A stretch of 64,000 bases of DNA from Manihot esculenta (Eukaryota; Streptophyta; Magnoliopsida; Malpighiales; Euphorbiaceae), in assembly GCF_001659605.2 (NCBI RefSeq), contig NC_035170.2, forward strand, positions 21,095,190 to 21,159,189. The letters run 5' to 3'. The notes beneath the pieces were generated by a model, which was not told the origin of the DNA, searched no databases, and saw nothing but the letters and a program-made list of their open reading frames with translations. Shown piece after piece: positions 33,816 to 46,698 of the stretch (within the stretch, counting starts at the first letter, position 1; the number at the start of each line of letters is the position of its first letter). The translations under genes and the position numbers were made by a program.

Positions 33816-36800
33816 TTAAAGGACATGTCTAGGGGCATTATCATCTACATTATCCCCTGTACTATCTAAACTTACATTATTTACATTACTGTCTATGGGA
33901 AGCCCAGCACCTTCTGGCTCAGACTCCCCAGTACCCATAAAAGGCACGACCTCCAGCCCCCGAGACCCAGCATCTCCATCTCCCAGCTCGGTGCCTGCCT
34001 CAAAAGGCCCAGCTGTAGTACGAGGAGCCCCTTTGGGCAAAGGCCTGTCGTCCTCCCCGTAAAGCACCTCCTCGCCATCAGAGTCTTCCTCTGCAGCTCG
34101 GAGTTCAGCCAACGGGGTAGAGGGAGCGTATTTGGTTGTCCTTAGACCCCGGTTGTACCCAAAGACGAACATGCGAAAGCCCTTGTTCCATATGGCTGTC
34201 TTCATTTCGTCAGAAGCTTTAAACTCCATAAGTCGCTCCTCGCAGGCCTCAACTACCATGGCTTTAAATTCAGAAGAACTCTTGTAATCCTGGAGGCGAG
34301 CTTCACAGGCCTGCTCGATCTCTTTTTTCAGCTCGGGAGACTCTTTATACTCCATCAGACGCCTTTCACACTCCAGCTGGACCCTGTCTTCAGCGAGTCT
34401 GGCATCCTCGAGCAGGGCTGAGCATCTATGCTCCAAAGTTTTGACCTCATGGCAGAGCTTTTGATTGTGAAGTTTAAACTTCTCTGCCGTTAAGGCCAAA
34501 TCTCTAATGCGATCAGAACTCTTACTCAGCTCCTGCTCGAGAACCTCCACCCGAGCTAGCGCCCCCTCCTTTTGGACCTCCACCTTGTTAAGACGAGCCT
34601 GGGCTCCTTCGAAATCAGCCTTCAAGGCCTCATACTGACGCTGGGCCTCGTCCCTCTGGTTTATAGCCTCGTCCCTTTCACAAGGGCATCTACCGTGGAG
34701 GACAGTGGACTTCAGCAGCCGCTGCCCTCTCGTCAGACTCTTTAAGAACCCTCCGGGCGTGAGACAACTCCGCCTCTAGGGACCTAGAATGCTCTCGAGC
34801 TGCCACAAGGTTGCTCCTGGCATCACTGGTCGCAGACAGGTTCTCCTCCAGACGCGCCTCCTCGATCCGACGATCAACAGATTCTCGGAGAGAGAGGTCA
34901 CGAGCGTCCACCTCCATGAAGAGGCCCATCACCTAGTACAAAAAGAGAAAACTGTCAGAACAAAGAAACAAAGAAAATTAGAATACGAGCAGAAATCGAA
35001 ACAAATAACTTACCATCAGGAGCATCTCCCTGATCCTATCTCCAAGCTCCCCTCGAGGTAGAGACCGGAAGGCTGCCTGCTCTCGTGTGAAGCCAGCCAA
35101 ATGGCCAGTCAAAGCAAGCAGACGAGAGTCTGAAGCCTCCGTGATTCCCCCGAACATCCGCTCCCGCAAGATCTCCACTACAACGCTCGCCGGAGTTTGA
35201 TGAGTGATGTCCTTCTCGTTCAAAATGTCGTTGTCAGGAGCAGACAACAGGGGTATCACAGGAACATCCTTCTTCTTTTCAAGAGGGGGGAGAGTTGGAG
35301 CTAATCCCTTGGAAGCTTCCTTTTTCTTTCCAATAGGAGGGAGAGCTGGAGCTGATCCCTTGGAAGCCATGGATTTCTTCCGAGCAGGAGCTGGGGCAGA
35401 CATTTCGGGGGAGGCAGGACGCTTGTCCCCAGCCTTCTCTGTGACTCCTCCGTCATTAACAGGGCCGGATCCAATATCTCCGGTAGGGGCCTCCTGGACA
35501 TCTTCGTCTACAAGAATGACCTCCCTTCTTTTCCCTGGAGCTTTCTCTTCAGTAATGGGAGCCTCGAGCCCCACCTTGGGGACCTCCTCCTCAGCAATAG
35601 CGGGGACTTCAAGCCTCACATCAGAAGCGTCCACAGGAGGAAGGGCGGGATCCGTCCTCGCCAGCCCGGCATCCTCATCCACTTCAGAAATAATCCTTGG
35701 AGTCTCTTCTGTCCTCTCAGTAGAAGCACATCGAGGCTGGGGGGCTTGAGAGGACTGGTGAGCTGAGCCCGACCTGCTGCGACCAGAGGGACAAGATGAC
35801 TGGCTACGTCGAGAGCTCGGTCTAGGAGCCTGAGAGGAGACCGGAGGAGGAGGAGGTCGGATAGCCGACTTAGAAGAGATAACTTCGGCCACCCTTTGAG
35901 TAGCCTCCCTCACGGATTGCCCAGCCAGGAGGGCATCCAGAGCAGCATCCATGCTCTCCCGGGACAGCACGAGGTTCTTGGGGGGCTTGATCTGGTCCAT
36001 TTTCACTGAAGAAGCTGTAAGAGCCACAAAAATAAGGCAGGTTAGGACCATTCTCAGCAAAGCATCATAAAGACAAAATTAACGCAGGTAGATAAAATAA
36101 GATACCCGCGTCCTTAATATCCCGAAGATTGGACGCGAACAAGCACTTTTCGACGTCATACTTCTTCTCCACAGAAGTCAGTCGAAGGTATCCGACCTGG
36201 TCAAAAAGGCTCAACTAGGGCAGATCATTGCAACCCAGAGAGACATCCTCCCAGGGAAGATCAAACTCCCAAGCCAACCCCGTCTCCTTCTTCAACTCTA
36301 CCACCAAAAACCCCTCTACCCAGCCTTTGATAGAGTCCTTATAGCCCGTGAAGATGGACAGTCCTCCTCGAGGGGCAAAGTAGTAAAATTTTTGGCTCGC
36401 TTTGACCAACCTGAAGAAGCTGACGAACAGATGAACTGTGGGTGTGAACCCCCAACTCAGACAAACAGATTCAAAGGAAGACATGAAAAGAATAGAATTA
36501 GGGGTTAGCATTCGAGGAGTGATCTCGAAATACTGGAAGACCTCTTTGAAGAACGGAGAAAAGGGGAAAGACAAACCATACTCCCTCTGCTTGAGGAAGA
36601 AGACTAGACTGACGTCTCTTTGAGGGTCGACTAGGCTAGGGGGAGAAGGATCAGGGAGAACAATCCTCTCATTATGGTAAGGAGCCCGGATGTGAAAAAG
36701 AGGAGTATCAAGATATTCCCTGGAAATGAAACTCCTAATGTTGGACGGGGTGATGCTAGACTCTAGGTTGACGACATCAAGGAGGCTAGAACTATCCATG

Positions 36801-36976
36801 GTAAAAGGAGAGGCATACCTGAAAAACGATTGGGGCGGATGAGCAAAGGAAAGCAAAGAGAGCAGTAGAACAGAGAAGAGCGAACGTTCTGAGGAAACTG
36901 ACAGGAAATGAAATTTGAAACAATGAAGAGCCGAAAAGATGTTTTGAGCAGTTTTGTCTTGGGGCGGCGCGGTCAT
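33816..36976 (-). pseudogene. Antisense spliced gene of element F (putative gypsy-type transposon protein), damaged
   Basis: On the minus strand an N-terminal block (36976 or 36799 down to about 36107) holds a globular domain with PFSPFFKEVFQYFEI, TPNSILFMSSFE and GFTPTVHLFVSFFRL. This resembles the family annotated as 'putative gypsy type transposon' (Pfam PF04195-like, from memory). A TAG at 36215 interrupts it. A plausible intron follows (donor GCG|GTATC near 36107, acceptor CTCTTACAG near 36022). Exon 2 (to about 35014) encodes a Pro/Ser/Glu-rich disordered region. A second intron has GTAAGTTATT at the donor and TTTGTACTAG at the acceptor (about 34932). The last part is a long coiled coil (EQELSKSSDRIRDLALTAEK) ending at 33816, with one frameshift near 34680. 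The function is unknown. Its 5' end lies about 66 bp from the 3' LTR, which may supply an antisense promoter. Confidence 0.75.
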
Positions 36977-37454
36977 TATTACTCTCGATATTTATCCCCT
37001 CATCAGTCGGACAATAGCTGATGAGAAGGTAAAGGGGCAATTAATGACTGCTGGATCTCTTCACCCCTGTCTGGGGCCAGGCCCATGGTACCAGCCCATT
37101 ATTTGGAAGCCTTCTAGTCTCCCGCATGAGCCAGGTCCGGTCCGCTCGGCTTTAAGACCGAGCTCCAGTTAGCTTCCTCAACCAGGCCGACCCAGTCCCC
37201 GCGGTCCATTAGACAGATCCTACCTGGGCTCAACTTTAATCCAATCTTCAGGCCCAGCTCAGAATCAGGAAGGGGATCGACCCGTCTGACTTGTGGGTCC
37301 ATCCACATGCGCGCCTGGGGGGAATCCGAGGCCATTATGCATGGGACAGAAATCTGATATCCTCGTACGATCGTATCAGTATGGCAAAGACAGGTGGCCC
37401 AATGGGAGCCAGGCCGTTACACGTCACTAACAGACAATGGAAACAGATAAAAGG

Positions 37455-39717
37455 TGTAATACCCGGCTAGAGTCCGGCATCGGAATTCTATTTTCTGATG
37501 GAGTCCGGGATGTCGGAAGACTCTAGAAGGGTTAGATTTATGTTTTTTTTAACATGTTTTGGTATGTTTCATAGTTTTAAAGCATAAGGAAATGAGTTTT
37601 GAGTGAAATGAACCAAGGCAGAAAAGCCAGGTTCGGCCGCCGAAGTTGAGGTTCGGCCGCCGAACATGCATGGCTTTCAGTTTCACGATAGGCCGCCGAA
37701 GGTGGTCTGGCCAGCCACCTATAAAAGGCCCTCAGTCGGTTGAAAGGATAAACATCACCGTTTTCTTTCACTTTCTGAGGTGAGACCCTGTCCTTTGTGA
37801 GTATTCTTTCATGTTTTCATCCAATCTTGCAAAGGTTTGATTAGTTTTATGTTATTTTGAAGGTTTTGAGCTAAAAACACAAAGTTGTGAACTTTGGAGA
37901 GTTTGAAGAAGAGTTGCTTCAAAACTCCACGTTAGGATCGTTCATCTTCTTGGTTTCAAGAGGTAAGTGAAGATCCTGAGCTTGTTTTTATGTTTTCTGA
38001 AGGTTTTATGTGGTTTTGGGGGAGAGTTGCATGAATAGGGTTATGTGTGAGGTTTTGATGATTTTGTGAGTACAACTTGTTTCTGTGTTGTTTGTGTTGT
38101 GTTTGGGGTTTTAAGGTAGTTTCTGACCCCTTTGAGCACATACTTGGGTATCTGCAAGTGAAGGAAGTGAGGTGGTTGAGTTTGGGGGGAGTTTTGTGCA
38201 TTTGGCAAGAGGCAGAGCAAGTTTCTGCCTTGCGGATGAACTCAGGTTCAGCCGCCGAAGGTACATTCGGCCGCCGAACCCATGAGGAGGTGGCTTCGGC
38301 TGCCCAAGCTTGCCCCCGAGCTTTTGGACTTTTGGCTCTGGAGGGAAGTTCGGCCGCCGAAGGTGCCGCCGAAGGGTAGAGACTTTCGTCTCTGGAGTGC
38401 CTTTTAGCCCCCGAAACTAGCCCTCGAAAGGGTTCGGCTGCCGAAAGATGAGATTCGGCCGCCGAAGGTGCATGAGTTTCGGCTCTGGAGAGGACTTTCG
38501 GCCGCCGAACCTGCCGCCGAAAGTGTTCTGTCCAGCCTTTCTTTTGCATGCTTTGCATGAGTTTTAGAGTGAGGTTAAGGGGATTCTTGGGGAGTTTAAT
38601 AGAGTTGTTCATAAGCTAGTTTGGTCCCTCATTTGAGTCCATCTGTATAGGTACAGACTAGAGGAACCAGAGAGAGCAGTAGTGAGTACTGCTCCAGAGT
38701 TGTCAGAGCCTGCAGAGTCAGTTCAGTTAGCCAGAGGTGAGTGGAACTAAACTTAATTCTTTTCATTGAGAAATGGAATGTTTTTAGTATATATCACGCA
38801 TCATGGTTATGCAGTAGGTTGATTGCATTAGAATCCACGAATATGTTGCATTGCATAGTTATTTGTTGATGTGGGTGAATGCTGAATGATCCAATAGTCT
38901 CTGAGAGAAGTCCAGGAGCCTTTGACTACGCCCTGGCAGGTATAGAGAAGTCTAGGAGCCTTTGACTACGCCCTGGCAGGTATATAGTAAAGACCAGGAG
39001 CCTTTGACTACGCCCTGGCAATGGTAAGTACAGAGGTGTTATATACACATATATATATATATGACAGGAAGACCAGGTGCTCGATTCTATGCCCTGGCAC
39101 AGAGTTATCGGGACTATGTGGTGACAGGTTTACCTTGATGTGGATTGTCTGTGTTATGATGCATTCCATTAGATCATGTTTTACTGATATATTTTACTGT
39201 TCTACTCACTGGGCTATAGAGCTCATCCCACTCCCTTAACCCCAGTTTTGCAGGTTCAGTGTACAGTGTACAAGGAAAGTCCAGCAGAGTACAGAAAGAG
39301 TAAAGAGATTTGTAATAGCTTAGAGTGGACATGTAATATTAAAGAGATATAATAGTTGTGTATAAAGTTAGAAATGTGCTTGACTTAGTAATGTTTGTGT
39401 TGTAAATCTTTTGTTATGTACATGATCTGTATATGTATATGTTTTATAGAGTATGTGAAAAATCAGGCTTAACAGGTATGAATTTACCCGTCTAGAGCAA
39501 GCTCTAGTCAGGGGTACAGAGTACAGAGTACAGAGATAGTGCATGCACAGGTTAAGCCTTGGTACAGAGAAAAGAGTTTTTATTTTCACAGAAAATATAT
39601 GATCATGTATGAGATTTACAGATATACAGAGAGTATAGCAGGCTTGCTACAGGTTCTGGCGGCCTTAAGCCGACCTGAATCCTAGCGCCGGTGACGGTCC
39701 ATTTTGGGGTCGTTACA
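37455..39717 (+). mobile_element. Solo LTR G, same family as A, C, D
   Basis: It runs from TGTAATACCCGG to GGGGTCGTTACA, 2263 bp, with perfect AAAGG duplication (37450-37454 and 39718-39722). TATA box TATAAAAGG is near 37719. Palindromes lie at 37630-37700 and 38250-38525. Splice-like pairs are 37780/37934, 37963/38650 and 38737/39253. Its own hairpin tandem repeat lies at 38906-39105. Confidence 0.95.
38906..39105 (+). repeat. Hairpin tandem repeats in solo LTR G
   Basis: Three copies of a unit of about 42-48 bp contain AGGAGCCTTTGACTACGCCC flanked by CC(A/T)GG-type arms (CCAGG...CCTGG). A fourth divergent copy (CCAGGTGCTCGATTCTATGCCCTGG-like) lies at about 39070-39100, after a short (AT)n run. 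The position in the LTR equals that of the C repeats, but the unit sequence differs. Confidence 0.85.
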
Positions 39718-39816
39718 AAAGGAAGAAACACTCTCTTCTCAGGGAGCTTTTTTTTTTGCTAAGCTTACATAACGCTTTATAAAATCCTATTTTCTGGATC
39801 TCAAATCATCACTAAT

Positions 39817-40086
39817 ACTAATAATATCTTTAAAATTTAAAAAATAAATTTTACTGAAAACTTTCATAAAAATATTTTTCTCAACGGAAACTGGTCTAAA
39901 ATATTAAAAATAAAAAATTCTATTAAAAAACCTCAAATCTTGAATATAATTCACCATTTATAACTAAAACTTTAAAAATTAAATAAAAAAATCAAAATTT
40001 TTTAATTTATTATATAACTAAAATATAAAAATTAACGATGAATTATAATATAATTTTTAAAATTTTATTAGACTTATAAAATAACC

Positions 40087-40151
<65 letters not shown>

Positions 40152-40871
40152 AACTTTAAAAATTAAATAATAAAATTAAAATTTTTTAATTTATTATATA
40201 ATTATAACTAAAATATAAAAGTTAACAACGAATTATAATATAATTTTTAAAATTTTATTAAACTTGTAAAATAGTCACAGTTGATATTTACTTTTTCATT
40301 TTTACTGTTGTTGAAAGTTTAAAATATTACAAATTTTATTTTTTTAAAATTATTAGGCAGTCTTTATATTATAAAAAATTCATAAATTAATTTTTTAATT
40401 TAAAAAATATTTAAAATATTTCTTATATTTTTAAAATTTTATTAATTAATAATTTTATTAATTTTAACGATTAAATATTATAAAAAAATTTAAAATACTC
40501 CCAAATATAAAAGGATTAGTCAAATATTTTTTAAAAATTTATTTCTTATTTTTTCTTTTAATTTTATCTAAAAAATAAATAATTAATTAATAAGTTTATT
40601 TAATTTGTTTAAATTACAAAATTAAATAATAAATTAAAATATCAAAATATTTTAATAAAGTTTTTAAAATTTTTTTTAATATAGAAATTAAATAATAAAT
40701 TTATTTATTTTGGTCAGACATGCCAAAATAAAACTCATAGACAGATGTTTGGGAGAAAGGCCCCACAGTATATCCACTTCACAAGACCCTCAATTACAAT
40801 TCGCAGCGCAGGGAAGGATCTGAAGCAGCAGAAGCCCTAATCTACTTCCTCATATTTTTCTCTCGTTAACC
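39817..40871. other. AT-rich intergenic DNA with duplicated block and (AT)n
   Basis: A block of about 120 bp (39956-40080) is repeated at 40147-40275, with an (AT)n run of about 55 bp (40091-40146) at the junction. The last 130 bp before the gene at 40872 are less AT-rich and probably hold its 5' untranslated region; no convincing TATA box was located. Confidence 0.6.
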
Positions 40872-43800
40872 ATGTCACGACGAGAACGAGATGCTCGGGA
40901 TTCCGACTCTAGACGGCATCGTTCAGGCTTCGACAGGGAACCCAGGTACCAACTCTTTCGCGTAGATACTTTTTAGGGTTTTTGTGGCTCTAGATTTATT
41001 TATTTTTTCTTGGTTTTATATTTTGATGGAAAACTTTCACTGAAGTATCTATTGTGGACGTCTTTGGACCTTGTTCATCACATTCATTTGATCAGTTGAT
41101 GTTGTATTGAATTTTGCAATGCAAAACCTGTGTTTTTTTACTGATTATTGATGGCCTGAGGAAGTGTGAGATGAGAGATTTCAGCTGTTATTCTTCAAGG
41201 CATTGAGGACTCTAACTTTGTGTGAAGAACCCTTGGGATTGGTGGATAAAATAATGTCTGTATTTAGGTGCAGAGCTTGTACCCACTAATTGTAGAGTTC
41301 TGAGATCTGATATTTATATTGCATCCATCATGAAATGTCGAAAGTATTAGCCATTTGTAAATGAGGTTGTTTTGCATGATTGCATCTTTTTTGCATCTTT
41401 TTTTTTAAATGTTTTTAAAAAAATCTCCACTTTTTTTTTCCCTTTTCTGTCGCCATCTATGGTGGATGGAAAGATTTTAACAGTTTGATTTTGACACTAC
41501 TAATCCATATATTGGTAGCCCAGTTTCAAATGGTGACCTCCTCGTGGAATTGACCTTGGGCGTTCCAGTGTAGCCAACTCCCCTTGGTGGTTGGTTTACT
41601 ATTTCGAAATTGGAATCATGCACTAGACATGGTTTCAGATGGAATATTTATGCCTTCAGTTCTCTTTTCATGAGGTTTTTTATTGTAATTTTGAATCATA
41701 ACATGGCTTATGTTTTTCCCTGTGTTAGTCCTAAGAGGTCTAGGAGGGATGGAAAACCAGAGACTGAGAGAGTTCCTAGCAATACCAACTTGGATGTTGA
41801 AGATCATGCAGATCGGGATCAAAAGCATCGCAGACGGCTGCAAGATGCGTTGCCTCTCGAGGCTTCTTCAGCACCTGAGTCCAAGGCAGAGTCTGGTAGT
41901 GTCAGCAAGGAAACTGACAAGAAACCCAATGGACATCATGAAGGAAGCAAGCATTCTGATCCAACTGAAGTTCCTCGGTCTCGATCTTATTATCAGGTAT
42001 TCATTACTTACAAGTACCCATTGCTTTGACTTATGCTAGTTTGTTTTTCTTAACATTGATCTTATTATCTTGCTATTTGGTGATGGATTAATCTTTTGCT
42101 CTAGTTATTCCTTGGTATTACAATCCTATTTTTTGAGGATGTCTGATTTTCTCTTGGACATAACATCTTACAGACTAGGCTGAATGCTCTCATGTATATA
42201 TATATGTACATATGTATATACATATATGTATATATGTATATATCAAGTTCTCTTCCATATGATTTTTTTTGGGAATACCCAAAAGATAACTCTATGTGCA
42301 TTAAGCATTGTTTTAAATAAATATAACAGCCATTGTTTATAGGTTTTTTGAGGGCCTGTTACTGTCACACTCATTTTCTAAAGGCAGGAAAATTTTTTGC
42401 TGTAACGGCCATAATGACCGTTACTTAATGATAACGGTAATAGCTGGTACCTTATTTATTGCCCTAAGGCAGATAGGGAAACAACATTTCTCATGTGTTT
42501 TTCTGGTCTGTGGTATTTTAACTACTGTTTCTCAAATTTCCATCTAAATTTTTCTATTTTCTTATGAATCTTTCACTTCTCCATTGAATCTTTACCAGTT
42601 GTTGGGATTTAAAACCATGGTTAAGGGAAAGTAAGTTTAAGTGCATCACTTGTTTAATGGCATGGTTTGAGACTTGATATCGTCCGTATCTTTTTGCTAT
42701 TTTGATATTGTTTTACAAATTTGATATTTTTATGAATAAAATGCAATAATAAGCTGAGTAAATATATGAATCTCCTTACGTAAAATAGTAAAAAAGCTTT
42801 TTAAACAATTATTCTTTTTTTAAGGGAAAAATATGCTCTTTTCTTAAAAAAAATGTGCCTTGGTTATCTAACCAACCATTGCCTTTTTGCCTTTTACTTC
42901 TGAGATAACAAAATGCAAGAAAACACAACTTTAATACAGTGACCAAATGGGGCCTTTATTTAAAACCGAATAGAGCAAATTTAATTGTCATATGATGTCA
43001 AATAGTTTCTATTTTGGAAACGCATACATGGGCAGACTTTCCAGTACCATTTTATGGCATTTAATAAATAACTCGTATTATGAATTTTGTTATCAAAAGA
43101 ATGTAGAAGCTAACGTGTGTCATGAATTCTTCTAAATGAGTGGAAGTAAATGATTCAGGTATGTGCTGAAAAGTGACAGGGTGTACCTCTCTAATATAGT
43201 GATGAACACATGCATCTTTTTGCATGTGGGGCCAAAGGAATAGGTTGAATATTTTCACGCTCTATATTCATCATCTGTACTAATTAAATGAGCAAAGTTT
43301 CTCTAGATCTTAATTACTTGGTTTCCATTCAGTGTATGAAATTCCAAACCTTTTTTTCTGGGCTGATGTAGCGGGATTGTTGTCCGGTCCGGCCCATGCC
43401 TTCCAAAGCCTCCATGTATATAACAATCTTAGGCTTGCCTGTGCATGTCTTTTAACAGCACGATGAGCGTGGTAATGCCGCGCAAGTTGGTCGAAACTTT
43501 GGTCGGAGAGCAACTGCTGGTGAGTTGTATTTTACTTGCAGGGTATCTGTTATTTTTTTTTTCTCTTCATTTTCCTAAATATGTTTTTATCCATTTTCAT
43601 TTTTTAATTTTTTGCTGCATTGTGGTTAGATTACTTCTATTTGAATCATGTTCATGCAGATATGGAGTATTTTTTTTTAATATTGCTGTCTATTTATTTT
43701 CTTTTCTAAGAAATTGTATATAATGCTGCAAGGATATCACCGTCTATCTTAACCCTCTTGCAACAAATACACATTATTATTTCTACCTTTCTGCGTGATG

Positions 43801-44779
43801 GTGAATATGCATGTTTGGGTATTTTATGTGGCATCTCTCCTCGTTTGTTTCTACTGGCATTTATTTTCTTCCTTTTATTGTCTTGTTTTTTGTTTGTGCA
43901 TAGCTTGTCCTATCAATTGTTTCATTTTTGAAATTTTGATGTTTAATTTCTAAAGTTGGCTACGGGATTTGCCTGTTCTAAAGCTGTTTGTTGTGCCTCA
44001 TGTTTTTGGCATGTGGAGGCTTCTAGGAATCACCTATGTAGCAAAGATGCATAGATGTCATGGAATTACAAGAGTCCAGTGGTCCATATTTATGTCTGTT
44101 AATTTTGAGTCATGAGTTCCCCTTTATTATTGGCTTGTTGAAAATATGACACTTGATGTTCCTTTCTGTTAAAGAGCGTCAATGGAGGGATTCAAAGGAT
44201 GTCAGAAATGAAAGAGCGATGGACAAGTCATCAACTTATGATTCACGGCAAAGAGATGAAAAAGCACAAGCTAAGGGGGGGGACAATGTCTGGCGCCATG
44301 ATGGTTTCTTCAAAATGGAGGCTGAACCAGCACCACCTGTGAGGAAAAGACCTGCATTTAGGGAGAAGAAAATTCCAGTGGACTCTGAAAATGCTGAGAA
44401 AGCAACTAGTGAGCCTGCAAGACAGGGTCATTCTGATCGTCCCACATCAGTAAGTGAGAGGAGGGATCTCGTGAGTGAAAGGAGAGAGGAAAGAGATCGA
44501 AACCCTCGCCATTCTGATAGATATGAGAGGCCAGTGTTAGGAGACAAGAGAGAACCACAGAGGGGTAGTATCATGTCAAGGGAAAGATACACTGGTGGTG
44601 GTGGGGGCGGCGGCAATTACAGAGGAAGAGAGAGATTTAGTGGAAGGCAAGGTTATCGCCCAAGTGGCACTCGAGTAGAAAAATGGAAGCATGATTTGTA
44701 TGATGAGGCTAATAGGAGTCCAATCACAAAGAATGAGGAGGATCAGATTGCAAAAGTTGAGGAACTCTTGGCTTCATAA
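40872..44779 (+). CDS. Basic RS-like nuclear protein of unknown function, 4 exons
   Basis: Exons inferred from splice sites and frame: 40872-40945, 41729-41996, 43459-43519 and 44175-44779, giving 335 residues. All introns are GT-AG and phases agree. The N-terminus is Arg/Asp/Ser-rich (MSRRERDARDSDSRRHRSGF), followed by a basic stretch with KRSRRD and KHRRRLQDALPLE (about residues 27-75). The middle is charged and probably disordered. Then come WRHDGFF and RKRPAFREKKI (about 190-215), a Gly-rich run with RGRERF, and a conserved-looking C-terminus WKHDLYDEANRSP...EEDQIAKVEELLAS. Composition suggests a nuclear, RNA-associated protein, but I cannot name the family with confidence. The third exon (61 bp) was found only from splice sites. 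It is convergent with the RlmN-like gene. Confidence 0.85.
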
Positions 44780-46698
44780 CTACGAGGATGGAGTTATTGA
44801 TCTGCATAATGTGGTCTGTCTGGTTCATTTAGAACCGAGGAAAAGTTTTATATTTACTTTTTCATATTTTTGCTCTTCCAAGACATTTTGAGCACAAGGT
44901 TGAAATTGGAATCACTTGTGTTCGTGACTTCAATTTCCGTCATTGAGTTGGCCTATCTGTTTAGTGACATAAATTTTCTACTATTTGCTTTTTTGAGGTA
45001 TTTTAACTTAAGTTGCTAATTGTCGCCAAATTTCAGGTAAATATCATCTTTTACTTTTGTTTGGAATTAAAGTTTAGTTATTGTTGTGTTCTTGTAGGCA
45101 TTTGAGTTTTTGAAAAAAAAAATTTTGGTTAAAATAAAGGATCTTTACTTTTACAAGACCATTAAGAGGTCAAAATGTTTATATTAATTCATGTTTATAT
45201 TTTAAATTTTAAATAATAATTTTTTTAATTCGTCACATTTATGATGAAGAGAATTAAATTGTTATGTTTTTGTTTTAAAAAAATCATATTATTGAGAACG
45301 AATATGAAACGTTTACAGTAAGATTCCATGCAAAACTCTCCATAAAAATACCTTAGTCTTGGGTGGAATTTGCAATGACCACAGAGGGTTTCAATGAGAA
45401 AATGATGTCTCAGAGGATGATGATGATGAAGGCCGCGATAACTCAGAGCTTCGAATGTAGTGAAATAGTTGGTGTGTCATCAAGTAAAGAGACATCCGAG
45501 TACAATAGACCATCATCACTGTTCATGAGCCATCGATCTTTCTAGATCCCAACACATAAGCCATCTCCAGTTCCCCCATTGAATGCCACTTTCAAGTTGA
45601 CCTCGAGCATTAAATAATAGTCCTTTATGGATATCTCGGTCGATTACCAAAGTGGCAAGAGAATTAAATTGTATATGAAAAAAATTATTGGTAAAAAAAA
45701 AATTATGAAAAAAATTAATGATGAAATAAAATGTAGTATCTAATTTTTTTTAATAACTATACAGCAATATATTTTATGTTTATCATATATATATAATAAA
45801 TATTTATCACAATTAAATTTCTATTACCTAAAATTATTTCATTAAATGTCTATACTTAATATTATTGTAAATTATATACATATTAATATTTAATAAAATA
45901 AAATATTATATATTTTATTCTATAAATTCTTTATTTTACATTCTACATTAAATTTAGATAAAAGTGAATGAAAATTAAATAGCGAGATTGAAAAAAACAC
46001 AATTAATTAATTGGAATGTTTGAATTTATTATTTAAAATTAAAATTTTAAATATAAACATTGAAACTTTTTTCATTCAATACGACTTTTGTAATGATAAG
46101 ACCTTTAAATCTTTTATATAACAAGTATGACGCAATAATTATATTAGATTTTTTAGTATATTTAATGAGCGTGTGTTTTTTTAAAAAAAAAATGAATGAA
46201 AGGGCCTTCATTTCTAAAATACATTTAAATCCCTTAATTATTTAAAGAAAATGATATTATAATTCATTGATTTCCATTTAAATTATTATTTATTTCAACA
46301 AAATTTATACTATGACTTCACATCATCATTCCAATTTTAAGTCCAAGACTCCAAGTGCATTTGCTGATCCTTTAAGCTTATTTTTCAATTCTTCTTTTTT
46401 AGTGACTTTAATTTTTCCCTGAAAACATATTCCATCTTTCTAGCAGTCCTCAATGCAGAAAATACAAAAATTATTTCCTCAATTTTCCACAAAATAAACG
46501 GAAATTTAAAGATAAATTGTAGGATTTAGAATTCAAGTTAAGTTATGAGTGTTCTCATAAATAATACCCAGAAAATTACTTAGACCCCTCAAAATTGAAA
46601 ACCAGAAAATTTTACAGCTATATCACCACCTTGCAGTGTACAAAATATATAAAAGAAAAAATAAAAGGAAAAAAAATAATGTTCATCAAATTCTATAC
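44780..46698. other. Intergenic region between two convergent genes
   Basis: It contains the 3' untranslated regions of both genes and AT-rich DNA. A 60-codon frame at 45363-45545 is rich in Met and Ser with no recognisable motif and no splice support. No element boundary was found. Confidence 0.55.

Larger units (their letters stand above)
29432..39811 (+). mobile_element. Element F: Tat-lineage-like Ty3/gypsy with gag, no pol, and an antisense gene
   Basis: LTRs of about 0.5 kb (29432-29935, and 37042-39811 split by solo LTR G) are flanked by perfect CTAAT (29427-29431 and 39812-39816). The primer site is TGGCGCCGTCTGTGGGAAC. The interior holds a damaged gag (30014-31620), a 137-bp tandem array, and a spliced gene on the opposite strand next to the 3' LTR. 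I find no RT, RNase H or integrase motif, so F would need a helper element. A primer site of this type, a gag of this kind and an antisense ORF before the 3' LTR are known from Tat-lineage elements; the assignment rests on that recollection. Confidence 0.88.
37042..39811 (+). repeat. 3' LTR of element F, split by solo LTR G
   Basis: Without the inserted LTR and one AAAGG copy it is about 502 bp, against 504 bp for the 5' LTR. It starts TAATGACTGCTGG (TG altered to TA) after a purine-rich GAGAAGGTAAAGGGGCAA, the likely polypurine tract, and ends CAAATCATCA. Confidence 0.9.

Noticed and set aside
35204..35749. 181-codon plus-strand frame in element F.
   Set aside because: It is the mirror of the Pro/Ser-rich exon of the antisense gene; the minus strand has splice sites and continuous coding blocks on both sides.
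41610..42039. Longer frames that extend exon 2 of the gene at 40872 upstream into intron 1 or downstream into intron 2.
   Set aside because: Good acceptor (TGTGTTAG at 41728) and donor (CAG|GTATTC at 41996) sites define the exon, and phases fit exons 1 and 3.
45363..45545. 60-codon Met-rich frame between the two host genes.
   Set aside because: Low complexity, no homology recognised and no splice support; probably intergenic.
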